A stretch of 64,000 nt of DNA from Deltaproteobacteria bacterium (GCA_016214955.1 JACRMN010000007.1:1-64000), one strand, 5' to 3'. Positions 46,977-56,008 are shown, counted from the first letter of the stretch. A program made the numbers and translations. Notes: generated from the letters alone by a model not told the origin.

Positions 46977-47519
46977 ATGGCTCGGATCCTGGTCATCGGC
47001 CTCGGCAACGTCCTCCTCGGCGACGAGGCGCTGGGCCCCGAGGTGGTGGCCCTGCTGGAGTCGCGCTACCTGCTCCCCGACGGCGTCGAGGCGCTGGAGA
47101 TCGGCACCCAGGGGCTCGACCTCGTGCCCTTCATCTCCGGCTGCGAGGTGCTGGTGGTGGTGGGCTCGCTCCACGGCAAGGGAAGGCCGGGGGAGGTGCG
47201 GGTGCTCGACCGCGAGGCGGTGATGCGCAACGACGCCGAGTACCGCATGAGCCCCCACGCCTTCGGGCTGCGGGGCCACCTGCTCACGCTGGAGTTCGGC
47301 GGCGGCGCGCCGCGCGAGGTGGTCGTGGTCGGCGCCATCCCCGAGGACGTGGAGCTTCGCAGCGGCCTCACGCCCGCGCTGAAGGGCGCGGTGCCGGCGG
47401 TGCTGGAGGCGCTCGTGCAGGTGCTCTCGCGGCTCGGGGCCGCCCCCGCGCTGCGCCCGGAGCCGCTGCCGCTCCGGCTCTGGTGGGACGAAACGGCAGG
47501 GAGCCAGCCGGGCGGGTAG
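46977..47519 (+). CDS. Hydrogenase maturation endopeptidase homologue (HyaD/HybD family) lacking a metal ligand
   Basis: A 180-residue protein aligned by eye over its full length with HybD, the protease that trims the NiFe-hydrogenase large subunit after nickel insertion. It keeps LVIGLGNVLLGDEALGPEV (Glu16 ligand equivalent) and MSPHAFGL (His93 equivalent). In HybD the third ligand is Asp62 in IADAI; here that region reads VVVGSLHGKGRPG, so the Asp is replaced. A further acidic site is Glu in ALEIGTQG. No hydrogenase subunit is in the window. It may serve a distant hydrogenase with altered chemistry, or have lost protease activity. Confidence 0.8.
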   Translation: MARILVIGLGNVLLGDEALGPEVVALLESRYLLPDGVEALEIGTQGLDLVPFISGCEVLVVVGSLHGKGRPGEVRVLDREAVMRNDAEYRMSPHAFGLRGHLLTLEFGGGAPREVVVVGAIPEDVELRSGLTPALKGAVPAVLEALVQVLSRLGAAPALRPEPLPLRLWWDETAGSQPGG

Positions 47520-47640
47520 GCTCCGCGGGCGGGCCCACCCCAAGATCCCGGGCCGGGCCGAATGCCGCGAGCCGGCGCGAGGCCCAGATCTGCAGGGTCG
47601 CCCACCACGCCCGGGAGGGGCGCGGCTGCAGAGGTGCCCG

Positions 47641-48338
47641 ATGATCGCCCAGAGCGGCGAGCGCACCGCGCCCGCCCCGCGATCCCCCAGCGTCGCGCCC
47701 GATCCGCGCTTCGCGGCGGAGGTCGTCGCCGGGCTCTCGTCCCGGCCGCGCTCCGTGCCGTCGCGCTGGCTCTACGACCGGCGAGGCAGCCGGCTCTTCC
47801 AGCGCATCACGCGGCTTCCCGAGTACTACCTGACGCGCTGCGAGGAGGAGATCCTGGCCCTCCAGGGCGGCGAGGTCACCCGGACGCTCGCGGGGCGCCC
47901 CTGCACGGTGGTCGACCTGGGGGCCGGCGACGGCCACAAGACGCGGCTGTTGCTGGAGCGCCTGGTGGCGGGAGGCGGCCCGGTGTCCTATACGCGCCGG
48001 TGGACCTCTCCGTGGAGGCACTGCGCAGCGCGGCGCGCGGCGTCCGCTGCGCCGGGCTCCCGGTCCGCCTGCGGCCGGTGCGCGCCGAGTGGGTCGACGG
48101 GCTGCGGCACCTCCAGGAGGCGGAGGGCGTGCGCCTGGCGCTCTTCCTCGGCTCCTCCATCGGCAACCTGGAGCGGGGAGACGCCGCGGAGCTGCTCTCC
48201 GCGCTGCGGCCCGGCGACCTGGCCCTGGTCGGCTTCGATCTGGTGAAGGCGCGGCCGCTGCTCCAGGCGGCCTACGACGATGGACGGGGAGTCACCCGGG
48301 CCTTCAACCTCAACCTGCTGGCGCGCATCAACCGGGAG
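47641..48338 (+). pseudogene. egtD: Broken ergothioneine methyltransferase EgtD: frameshift and 3' truncation
   Basis: The first 115 or so codons match EgtD (histidine N-alpha-trimethylase): SRWLYDRRGSRLFQRITRLPEYYLTR and CTVVDLGAGDGHKTRLLLERL, cited in parts, the SAM site. Near 47985 the frame breaks: GTGTCCTATACGCG would need loss of one TA (or gain of one base) to read VSYAPVDLS. The second frame then matches the rest: FLGSSIGNLERG, DLALVGFDLVKA, AYDDGRGV and AFNLNLLARINRE. Homology stops at 48338, short of the family's C-terminal third, exactly where an antisense VOC gene ends. EgtD trimethylates histidine to hercynine; this copy cannot make a full protein. Confidence 0.85.
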
Positions 48339-48711
48339 CGTCCTGGTGGATGCAGAGGATGTTGCCCTCGGAGTCGTGGAACCAGGCCGCGCGCTCGCTC
48401 CCGAGCACGCAGACCCCCTGCTCGGTCTTCAGGCCGGGGAGGTCGTACTCCTCGAAGCGGACGCCGCGCGCCCGCAGCGCCCGCATCTCCGCGGCCAGGT
48501 CTCGCACCTCGAAGGAGAGCGCCGTGTGGTCGGCGCTCGTCGGGGTGGCGCGCTGGTAGAGGGCGAAGCTGTGGCCGGCGCCCTCGTAGCGCGCCTCGCC
48601 GTTCTCCCGGACCCGGGCGGCGGGCAGCCCCAGGGTCTCCTCGTAGAAGCGGCGCGCGCGGGACATGTCCGTCACCGGCAGCATGGCGGTGGCCTTCGAG
48701 CGATCGAGCAT
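48328..48711 (-). CDS. VOC family protein (glyoxalase/bleomycin-resistance fold)
   Basis: A 127-residue protein with the VOC beta-alpha-beta-beta-beta repeat: MLPVTDMSRARRFYEETLGL in the first half and WFHDSEGNILCIHQ at the end, with possible metal residues Glu and His in the second half. Such proteins include metalloenzymes such as glyoxalase I and drug-binding proteins; no specific role is assigned. ATG 48711 follows GGAGGAGG, an excellent ribosome binding site. Its last few codons, including the stop, read antisense into the egtD remnant, so the gene ends exactly at a rearrangement joint. A 7-bp hairpin (48729-48749) lies in its leader. Confidence 0.82.
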   Translation of the reverse strand: MLDRSKATAMLPVTDMSRARRFYEETLGLPAARVRENGEARYEGAGHSFALYQRATPTSADHTALSFEVRDLAAEMRALRARGVRFEEYDLPGLKTEQGVCVLGSERAAWFHDSEGNILCIHQDAPG

Positions 48712-48827
48712 GGCGTTGCCTCCTCCCTCCGGCGCTTTCCTAGCGCCGGCCGCGGCGCCGCGACCGGTGCCGCAGGGGGCGCTCCGGCCAGGGCCGAGCG
48801 GGCTTTGACACCCGGCCGGGAGGGGGC

Positions 48828-49075
48828 GTGAGGGCGGCCTCCTCACCGCCTCGGGCCGATCGGGCTGCGCACCTCCGGGAGGTGCGCGCCGCCACCCTCC
48901 GCCTCTGCGAGCCGCTCGAGGTGGAGGACATGGTGGTGCAGTCGATGCCCGACGCCAGCCCCGGGCGCCGCTCTTCAACTCCTACTACCTGGCGGCCGGC
49001 CCGCGGCATCCCCGGCCCGAGCGCGGGCTTCTCACCCGCGCCTGGCGCGATGAGGTCCGCGCCGCCACCGGATCC
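48828..49075 (+). pseudogene. egtB: Remnant of ergothioneine synthase EgtB, internally deleted and truncated
   Basis: A GTG with a GGGAGGGGG ribosome binding site opens a frame matching the EgtB N-terminus: HLREVRAATLRLCEPLEVED and MVVQSMPDASP (DinB_2-type domain). After ASP (about 48962) the expected WHLAHTTWFFE block and about 25 residues are missing. The match resumes in another frame at 48965 with APLFNSYYLAAGPRHPRPERG and LLTRAWRDEV, then ends near 49075, losing the iron-binding and FGE-sulfatase-like domains. EgtB makes the C-S bond of ergothioneine. With the egtD remnant, it marks a decayed ergothioneine locus. Confidence 0.8.
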
Positions 49076-49170
49076 GTTCCGGCCGGGCCGGCGTCGCCAC
49101 GAAGACGCGCTCCAGCCCCGGAAGCGGCAGCCACCCGCGCGCCCGCCCCGATGGTACCCTGCGTGCGCTC

Positions 49171-49956
49171 ATGTCCTATCGCTGGCTGCTCTGGATCCTG
49201 CTCGCCTCCCTGACGGGGCGGCCCCTCCTCTCCCTGGTGGTGGTGCTGCTCGTCTGGTGGGCCACCGACCGCTTCACCTTCCAGCTCCTGCCCGACCCGT
49301 TCCGGTGGCTGGCCCGGAGGAAGCGGGAGCGCCAGCTCCGCCGCCTGCTCGACGCCAACCCCGCCGACCGCCGCTCCCGGCTCGAGCTGGCCCAGCTGCT
49401 CCTCGACCGCGGCCAGCCGGCGGAGGCCGCGGCGCTGGTGCGCCAGAACGTCGAGGCCGGCGACGAGGACCTGCACACCGCCTTCGCCCTGGGCGCGGCA
49501 CTGGCCCGCAGCGGCGACCGCCAGCGGGCAGAGCCGGTGCTCGACGTGGCCCGCCGCCTCGACCCGGCCTTCCGCATGGGCGACATCGACCTCGAGCTGG
49601 GCCGCCTGCGGGTGCGGGCCGGGGACCTCGCCGGCGCGGAGGAGCCGCTGCGGCGGCTGGTGGCGGCCCGGCCCGGCACCGTCGAGGGGCGCTGGCTGCT
49701 GGCGCGCGCGCTCGACGGCGTGGGCCGGCGCGAGGACGCGGCGCGGGTCCGCGAGGAGGCCTGGCGCGAGTACCAGGGGCTGCCGCGCTTCCGGCGCCGC
49801 CCCGAGCGCCCCTTCGCCTGGCGCATCAAGCCCTGGCGCCCGGCGCTGGTGGCGCTCCTGCTGCTCCTCGCCGGCGCCGCCTCGGCGCGCCTCCTCTACC
49901 CCACCGTGGCCGGGCTGGCCCGCGACCTCGAGGGCAGCTCGCAGCTCGACGAGTAG
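49171..49956 (+). CDS. Membrane-anchored TPR protein
   Basis: A 261-residue protein. Residues 3-33 form one or two N-terminal hydrophobic helices (LLWILLASL, LLSLVVVLLVWWA). Residues 50-190 form about four TPR-like helix pairs (DRRSRLELAQLLLDRGQPAEAAAL, cited in part). Residues 220-240 form a C-terminal transmembrane helix (ALVALLLLLAGAASARLL). The TPR region is preceded by a basic ARRKRERQLRR. It probably scaffolds a complex at the inner membrane; no partner is indicated. It is convergent with the HDOD gene, 3 nt apart. The ATG at 49171 lacks a strong ribosome binding site. Confidence 0.75.
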   Translation: MSYRWLLWILLASLTGRPLLSLVVVLLVWWATDRFTFQLLPDPFRWLARRKRERQLRRLLDANPADRRSRLELAQLLLDRGQPAEAAALVRQNVEAGDEDLHTAFALGAALARSGDRQRAEPVLDVARRLDPAFRMGDIDLELGRLRVRAGDLAGAEEPLRRLVAARPGTVEGRWLLARALDGVGRREDAARVREEAWREYQGLPRFRRRPERPFAWRIKPWRPALVALLLLLAGAASARLLYPTVAGLARDLEGSSQLDE

Positions 49957-49959
49957 CCG

Positions 49960-52440
49960 TCAGCGCGCCAGCACCTGGGCGCGCTGCTCGGCCTCGCGCA
50001 GGTCGGTGGCCAGCGCGCGCACCGCCGGCACGCCGAAGCCCAGCGCCCGGGCGCTCTGAAGGACCTCGCGCGCCGCCCGGGCGCCCACCGCCGGGTCGCG
50101 GAGCCAGGCGAGCGCCGAGGTGAGCCGGACGAGGTGCAGGTCGAGGTGCTCGGGGTCGGCCGGGACCTCGTCGTCGTGGTGGCGGGCGGCCATCTCCTGC
50201 AGCCACTCCGGCAGCCCCCAGCGGCCCAGCGCCGCGGCCCCCACCTCCACGTGCACCTGCTCCAGCGCCCTGTCGGCCACGGCGATGGAGGTGAGGTGGT
50301 CGGAGCTCTCCGAGGTGAGCCGCGCCAGCGCCTGCAGCGCCAGGGCCCGGCCCACGTCGTGGAGCAGCCCGCCCAGCCAGACGTGATCGCTGCGGGCGCC
50401 GCGGAGGCGCAGCGCCGCGGCCGAGGCGGCGGTGGCCACCGCCACCGCACGGGTGAAGAGCGCGGTGGTGCGGCGCCCCTTGTCGGCGGCCGCACCGCTG
50501 GCCGGGTCGAGGAGCTTGCGGGCCGCGACGGCGCTCGCCACCCGACCCACCTCCTCCATGCCCAGCCGCGCCACCGCGTCGCGGACCGAGCCCACCTCGG
50601 AGACGCCGCGGAAGGCGGCCGAGTTGGCCACCCGGACCACGTCGGCCGCCAGCGCCGGATCGCGGGAGATGAAGCCGGCGACGCTGGTGGCGTCGGCCCT
50701 GGGGCTGTGCACCAGCTCGACGATCTGCAGGGCCACGGCCGGGAAGGCGATGAGCTCGGCGGCGGCCGCCGCCGTCTCCTGGAGGCTGCCGGCGAGCTGG
50801 GCCTGCGAAGGCTGGTCCTCGGCAGGCGGCGGGGGCGGCTCGGCGGGGATCTCCACCTTGAGCGCCCTGGCCAGCGCGGCGAAGGGGTGCTCGGGCACCG
50901 GCGGGACGGCGGGCGCCGGCGCGACAGCGGCGTCGGCAGCGGCAGCGGCCTCCGGCGGAGGGGCGGCGGGTGGCGCGGCCTCTGGCTTGGCCTCGGCGGG
51001 CAGCTTGCCGCCGCCGCGCAGCGCGCTCCAGGCGCGGGCCAGCCAGCCGGACCGGACGGACGCGGCGGCCGGCGCGGGCGCTGCCGGGACCGCCTCGGCG
51101 GCCGGGGCCACGGGGGTGAGCGCCGGCTCGCGCACCGGCGTGAGCTGCGGCTCGGGCGGAGGGGCAGGCGGTGGCGGCGGCGGGCCTGGGCGCGCTGGCG
51201 TGAGCACCGGGTCGAGCGGCAGCGCCACCTTCTTCCTCGGCGGTGGTGGCGGCGGCGCCTCGGGCTCGGCAGGCTCCTCCGGCTGCACGGCCCCTTCCGG
51301 CGGCACGATCTCCGCCACCGGAGCGGTCCCCTCCTCGGCGGCTGCCGCCGTCTCCGCGGCCGCCTCGGGCGCGGGCTCCGCCTCCTGGGCGGCCCGGACC
51401 GCGGGCTCGGCGGCAGCGTCGGCGATCTCGGCCGCCGGCGCAGGTCCCGTCGCCTCGGCGGCGGCCTCCGGTCCCGGTGTGGGAGTTGCCGCCGTCGGCT
51501 TCGCGGGCGTGAGGGCCGGCCCGGCCTCCTGCGGCGCGGCCTCCCGCCCCGGGCTCCCGGCGGGCCCGGGCGCGCCGCGGGCGGGCGTCAGGGCGGGCGT
51601 GAGGCCGGAGCTCGCAGCCGGAGCCGCGGGCGGCGCCGACGGGCCGAGGGCCGCGCGCAGCGAGAGGCCGGCCGCCTGCACGGTGGCCTCGGCGTGGCCG
51701 CCCTCCTCCACCTCGGAGTAGGCGGCCAGCGCCCGGAGCAGCGCCGCGGCCATCACCAGGTCGGCCGTGACCATGGCTGCCACCCGTCCGTGCCGCTTGC
51801 GCTGCGGCGTGGGGACGCGCGGGAGCGTGTAGGCCTCGCCGATGACCTCGGCGGCCCAGGCCGGCTCACGCTCCATGTCGACGATCATGCCGGCGAGCTC
51901 CAGCAGCTTCTCGGCCCGCTCCGAGCTGGGGAGCCCCTGCAGCTTCTTCAGCGTGGCCGGCTCGTCGCACAGCGCCAGGCCGGGGAAGCGGGTGCCGTCG
52001 CCGCCCAGCACCGATACCTCGCCCTGGATCTGGACGCGCCCCTCCTCGAAGAGCACGTGGAGCTTGTCCTCGGGCCCCACCAGCTCCCAGGTGTGCGCGC
52101 CCCAGAAGGCGGCGGCCGCCTCCAGGAAGGCCGCGATGGCGCCGGCCTTGGAGGCGCCGTGGGCGACGCCGGTGGCGAGCTCGTAGGCGAGCGTGGCCCG
52201 CAGCTGCAGGAGACCGGCCGGCAGCGGCGCCACCGTGAGCCCCAGCCCCTTGGCCGCGCCGGCGAGCGCCTCCTCGCAGGCGATGGGCTGCCCGGGCGAC
52301 TCGGCCTGCAGCGCCGCGAGCCCCTCGCGGTCGCCGGGAGACATGTGGATGCGGGGCGCGCCGCCCTCGGCCAGGCCGACGTAGGCGTAGACCGGGGTCC
52401 CGGTGGAGGTGATGGGGCCGAGTCGGAAGGCGTGGATCAT
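49960..52440 (-). CDS. HDOD-domain protein with long Pro/Ala linker and repeated LTP motifs
   Basis: An 826-residue protein in three parts. Residues 1-265 are an unassigned globular domain (VYAYVGLAEGGAPRIHMSPGD at the start). Residues 270-540 are a low-complexity Pro/Ala/Glu linker with six LTP motifs, four reading LTP[AV][RK]. Residues 545-826 form an HDOD domain: LIAFPAVALQIVELV, DPALAADVVRVANSAAF and WLGGLLHDVGRALAL. HDOD proteins are signal-transduction HD relatives, often linked to motility, cell-cycle or stress regulation, usually without confirmed enzymatic activity. No signal peptide is present. It is located between a TPR gene and pyc without an obvious operon. Confidence 0.83.
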   Translation of the reverse strand: MIHAFRLGPITSTGTPVYAYVGLAEGGAPRIHMSPGDREGLAALQAESPGQPIACEEALAGAAKGLGLTVAPLPAGLLQLRATLAYELATGVAHGASKAGAIAAFLEAAAAFWGAHTWELVGPEDKLHVLFEEGRVQIQGEVSVLGGDGTRFPGLALCDEPATLKKLQGLPSSERAEKLLELAGMIVDMEREPAWAAEVIGEAYTLPRVPTPQRKRHGRVAAMVTADLVMAAALLRALAAYSEVEEGGHAEATVQAAGLSLRAALGPSAPPAAPAASSGLTPALTPARGAPGPAGSPGREAAPQEAGPALTPAKPTAATPTPGPEAAAEATGPAPAAEIADAAAEPAVRAAQEAEPAPEAAAETAAAAEEGTAPVAEIVPPEGAVQPEEPAEPEAPPPPPPRKKVALPLDPVLTPARPGPPPPPPAPPPEPQLTPVREPALTPVAPAAEAVPAAPAPAAASVRSGWLARAWSALRGGGKLPAEAKPEAAPPAAPPPEAAAAADAAVAPAPAVPPVPEHPFAALARALKVEIPAEPPPPPAEDQPSQAQLAGSLQETAAAAAELIAFPAVALQIVELVHSPRADATSVAGFISRDPALAADVVRVANSAAFRGVSEVGSVRDAVARLGMEEVGRVASAVAARKLLDPASGAAADKGRRTTALFTRAVAVATAASAAALRLRGARSDHVWLGGLLHDVGRALALQALARLTSESSDHLTSIAVADRALEQVHVEVGAAALGRWGLPEWLQEMAARHHDDEVPADPEHLDLHLVRLTSALAWLRDPAVGARAAREVLQSARALGFGVPAVRALATDLREAEQRAQVLAR

Positions 52441-52567
52441 GCGCGCCGGGTGGCCGCGCTGGAACCGCGCTCACCAGCGGCCGGGCCTCACGATAACACG
52501 GGCCCCCGGGCCCTTCCCCTTTCCGGCCCCGCCCGCCGGGCGAGCGCCGGGGGCCGCGGGGCGCGGC

Positions 52568-55500
52568 CTACGCGAAGACCACCAGCAGGTCGTCCTTCTC
52601 GACCTTGGCCCCCTCGGCGTACTTCACCTCGGCGACCGTGGCGTCGGCCCTGGCCTTGACGTTGGTCTCCATCTTCATGGCCTCGGTGACCAGCAGCACC
52701 TGGCCGGCCTTCACCGGGTCGCCGGGCTTCACCGCCAGGCGGACGATCTTGCCGGGCATGGGGGCGCCGAGGTGGTGCGGGTTGCCCTTCTCCGCCTTGG
52801 GACGGGCGGCGCCGTCCTTGCCCACGGTCAGGTCGCGGACCGTGACCGAGCGCCCCTCGCCGTTGAGCTCGAAGAAGAGGTCGCGGGTGCCGTCCTTCTG
52901 CACCGGGCCGACGTTGACGAGCCGGACGATGAGCGTCTTGCCGGCCTCGATGTCGATGCTCACCTCCTGGCCCGGCGCCATGCCGTAGAAGAAGGCCGGG
53001 GTGGGGATCACCGAGGTGTCGGAGTACTCCTGCCGGTGCTGATCGAACTCGGCGAAGACCGATGGGTAGAGCAGGTACGAGGCCAGCGCCTTGTCGTCCA
53101 CCGGGTGGCCCACCTTGGCCTCGGCCTTCTTGCGCTCGGCGCCGAGGTCGGCGGGCTCGAGCAGCTCGCCGGGCCGGTGGGTGATGGGCTCCTCGCCCTT
53201 GAGCACCACCTCCTGCAGCTCCCTGGGCCACCCGCCGTGCGGCTGCCCCAGGTTGCCCTTCAGCATCCCGACCACCGACTCGGGGAATGCCAGATCCCTG
53301 CCCTTCTGGAAGACGTCCTCGGGCTGCAGGTCGTTCTTCACCAGGAACATCGCCATGTCGCCCACCACCTTGGAGGAGGGGGTGACCTTGATGACGTCGC
53401 CGAAGAGCAGGTTGACCCGGTGGTACATCTCCTTGCACTCCTCCCACCTGTCGAGGAGGCCGAGCCCGGCCACCTGCGGCTTGTAGTTGGAGTACTGACC
53501 GCCCGGGATCTCGTGGTGGTACACCTCGGCGGTGCCGCTCTTCAGGCCCGATTCGAAGGGCGCGTAGAACTCCCGCACCCCCTCCCAGTAGTCGCTGAGC
53601 TGCTGGAGGCCGCGCACCTCGAGCCCCGGATCCCACTCGGTGCCCCGGAGCACGGCGTTGAGGGTGTTGAGGTTGGGCTGGGCGGTGAGGCCCGAGAGCG
53701 AGGAGAGGGCCGCGTCCACCACGTCCACGCCGGCCTGGGCGGCTTCCAGCAGCGTGGCCCCGGCGAAGCCGGAGGTGTCGTGGGTGTGGAGGTGGATGGG
53801 GATGCCCACCTCCTGCTTCAGCGCGGCGACGAGCTTGCGGGCGGCGAAGGGCTTGAGGAGGCCGGCCATGTCCTTGATGCCGAGGACGTGCGCGCCCATC
53901 TTCTCGAGCTGCTTCGCGAGGTCGACGTAGTAGGCGAGCGGGTACTTGTCCCGCTTCGGGTCGGTGATGTCGCCCGTGTAGCACATGGCCGCCTCGCAGA
54001 CCGCGCCCGTCTTGCGGATGGCCTCCATGGCGACCTCGAGGCCGCGGGTCCAGTTGAGGGCGTCGAAGACCCGGAAGACGTCGATGCCGCTCCGGGCCGC
54101 CTCCTCGACGAACTTCTGCACCACGTTGTCGGGGTAGTTGGTGTAGCCGACGGCGTTGGAGCCGCGCAGCAGCATCTGGAAGAGGACGTTGGGCACCGCG
54201 GCCCGCAGCTTGTGGAGCCGGTCCCAGGGGTCCTCGCGCAGGAAGCGCATGCAGACGTCGAAGGTGGCGCCGCCCCACATCTCCAGCGAGAAGAGGCCGC
54301 TGCCGAGCCGCGCGGTGGCCGGGGCGATCTGCAGCAGGTCGTGGGTGCGCACCCGGGTGGCCAGCACCGACTGGTGGGCGTCGCGCCAGGTGGTGTCGGT
54401 GACCAGCAGCCTCTTCTGCTCCTTCACCCAGCGGGCCAGCCCCTCGGCGCCGCGCTCCTTCAGGATCTGGCGGGTGCCGTCCGGTGGCGGCACGGCGCGG
54501 TCCACCACCGGCTGGCGCGCCGGCGCCAGGCCGGTGGGGTCGAGCCGCTTCACCACGCCCGGGGCGCCGTTGACGGTCACCTCGCCCAGGTAGGCGAGCA
54601 GGCGCGAGCCGCGGTCCTGCTTCCGGCGCACCTGGAGCAGCTCGGGGTGGTTGTCGATGAAGCCGGTGTCGCAGTTGCCGGCCACGAAGGTGGGGTGGGT
54701 GACCACGTTCTCGAGGAAGCCGAGGTTGGTCTTCACGCCGCGCACCCGGAACTCCTGCAGGCAGCGGTGCATGACGTGGGCCGAGGCCTGGAAGGAGAGG
54801 CCCCAGGTGGTCACCTTCACCAGCAGCGAGTCGTAGTGCGGGGTGATGACCGCGCCGCCGTAGGCGCTGCCGGCGTCGAGCCGCACGCCGAAGCCGCCCG
54901 GCGAGCGGTAGGCCTTCACCACGCCGAAGTCGGGGGCGAAGCCGTTCTGCGGATCCTCGGTGGTGATGCGGCACTGGATGGCGTGGCCGCGGAGCTGGAT
55001 GGCCTCCTGCGAGGGGATGCCGACGTCGGCCAGGGTGGCGCCCTCGGCGATCTGGATCTGCGCCTGCACCAGGTTGCGGCCGGTGATGGCCTCGGTGACG
55101 GTGTGCTCCACCTGGATGCGGGGGTTCATCTCGATGAAGTAGAAGCGCCCCTCGCGATCGAGCAGGAACTCGACGGTGCCGGCCGAGCGGTACTTCACCA
55201 GCGCCGCGATCCGGAGGGCCGCCTGGCAGATCTCCTCGCGCTGCTTCGGCGAGAGGCAGAGCGCCGGCGCGAACTCCACCACCTTCTGGTGGCGCCGCTG
55301 GATGGAGCAGTCGCGCTCGAAGAAGTGGACCAGGCCGCCGTGGCTGTCGCCCAGCACCTGGACCTCGATGTGCTTGGGGTTCTCGATGTAGCGCTCCAGG
55401 AACACGGTGGGGTCCCCGAAGGAGGCCTGGGCCTCGCTGCGCGCCGAGGTGAGCCCCTGCACCAGCTCCTCGCGGTTGCGGGCCACCCGCATGCCGCGCC

Positions 55501-56008
55501 CGCCGCCGCCGGCCGCCGCCTTGACGATGAGCGGGTAGCCGTGGGCCTTGGCGAAGAGGAGCGCGTCCTCCTCGTGCTCGATGGGGCCGGGGGTGCCCGG
55601 GACCACCGGCACGCCGGCGGCGATGGCGGCCTTGCGGCCGGCCACCTTGTCGCCGAGCTTGCGCTGCATCTCGGCGGTGGGGCCGACGAAGACGAGGCCG
55701 GCGGCCTCCACCTTCTCGGCGAACTCGGCGTTCTCGGAGAGGAAGCCGTAGCCGGGGTGGATGGCGTCCACCTCGGCCCGCCTGGCGATGGAGATGATCT
55801 CGTCGATGCCGAGGTAGGCGTCGATGGGCTTCTTGCCCTTGCCCACCAGGTAGGCCTCGTCGGCCTTGTAGCGGTGGAGGCCGAGCTTGTCCTCGTCGCT
55901 GTAGATGGCCACGGTGCCGATGCCCAGCTCGGTGGCGGCGCGGAAGATGCGGATCGCGATCTCCCCGCGGTTGGCGGCCATCAGCTTCTTGATCTTCCTC
56001 GGCGTCAT
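52568..56008 (-). CDS. pyc: Pyruvate carboxylase, single-chain
   Basis: A 1146-residue biotin enzyme of full family length. Residues 5-460 form the biotin carboxylase domain (ATP-grasp; MAANRGEIAIRIFRAA, HPGYGFLSEN, AAAGGGGRGMR). Residues 535-800 form the carboxyltransferase TIM barrel (GGATFDVCMRFL, HLHTHDTSG, the metal site). Residues 1070-1146 form the BCCP domain with biotinyl Lys1112 in EAMKMET. It carboxylates pyruvate to oxaloacetate, feeding the TCA cycle and gluconeogenesis. It probably works with the ferredoxin-dependent 2-oxoacid oxidoreductase downstream. The ATG at 56008 is well supported by the conserved start IKKLMAANRGE. Confidence 0.95.
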   Translation of the reverse strand: MTPRKIKKLMAANRGEIAIRIFRAATELGIGTVAIYSDEDKLGLHRYKADEAYLVGKGKKPIDAYLGIDEIISIARRAEVDAIHPGYGFLSENAEFAEKVEAAGLVFVGPTAEMQRKLGDKVAGRKAAIAAGVPVVPGTPGPIEHEEDALLFAKAHGYPLIVKAAAGGGGRGMRVARNREELVQGLTSARSEAQASFGDPTVFLERYIENPKHIEVQVLGDSHGGLVHFFERDCSIQRRHQKVVEFAPALCLSPKQREEICQAALRIAALVKYRSAGTVEFLLDREGRFYFIEMNPRIQVEHTVTEAITGRNLVQAQIQIAEGATLADVGIPSQEAIQLRGHAIQCRITTEDPQNGFAPDFGVVKAYRSPGGFGVRLDAGSAYGGAVITPHYDSLLVKVTTWGLSFQASAHVMHRCLQEFRVRGVKTNLGFLENVVTHPTFVAGNCDTGFIDNHPELLQVRRKQDRGSRLLAYLGEVTVNGAPGVVKRLDPTGLAPARQPVVDRAVPPPDGTRQILKERGAEGLARWVKEQKRLLVTDTTWRDAHQSVLATRVRTHDLLQIAPATARLGSGLFSLEMWGGATFDVCMRFLREDPWDRLHKLRAAVPNVLFQMLLRGSNAVGYTNYPDNVVQKFVEEAARSGIDVFRVFDALNWTRGLEVAMEAIRKTGAVCEAAMCYTGDITDPKRDKYPLAYYVDLAKQLEKMGAHVLGIKDMAGLLKPFAARKLVAALKQEVGIPIHLHTHDTSGFAGATLLEAAQAGVDVVDAALSSLSGLTAQPNLNTLNAVLRGTEWDPGLEVRGLQQLSDYWEGVREFYAPFESGLKSGTAEVYHHEIPGGQYSNYKPQVAGLGLLDRWEECKEMYHRVNLLFGDVIKVTPSSKVVGDMAMFLVKNDLQPEDVFQKGRDLAFPESVVGMLKGNLGQPHGGWPRELQEVVLKGEEPITHRPGELLEPADLGAERKKAEAKVGHPVDDKALASYLLYPSVFAEFDQHRQEYSDTSVIPTPAFFYGMAPGQEVSIDIEAGKTLIVRLVNVGPVQKDGTRDLFFELNGEGRSVTVRDLTVGKDGAARPKAEKGNPHHLGAPMPGKIVRLAVKPGDPVKAGQVLLVTEAMKMETNVKARADATVAEVKYAEGAKVEKDDLLVVFA

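Noticed and set aside
48805-48827. TTGACA (-35-like) before the egtB remnant
   Set aside because: A proper 17-nt spacing puts the -10 inside the GTG start region (GTGAGG), which is not a -10 sequence.
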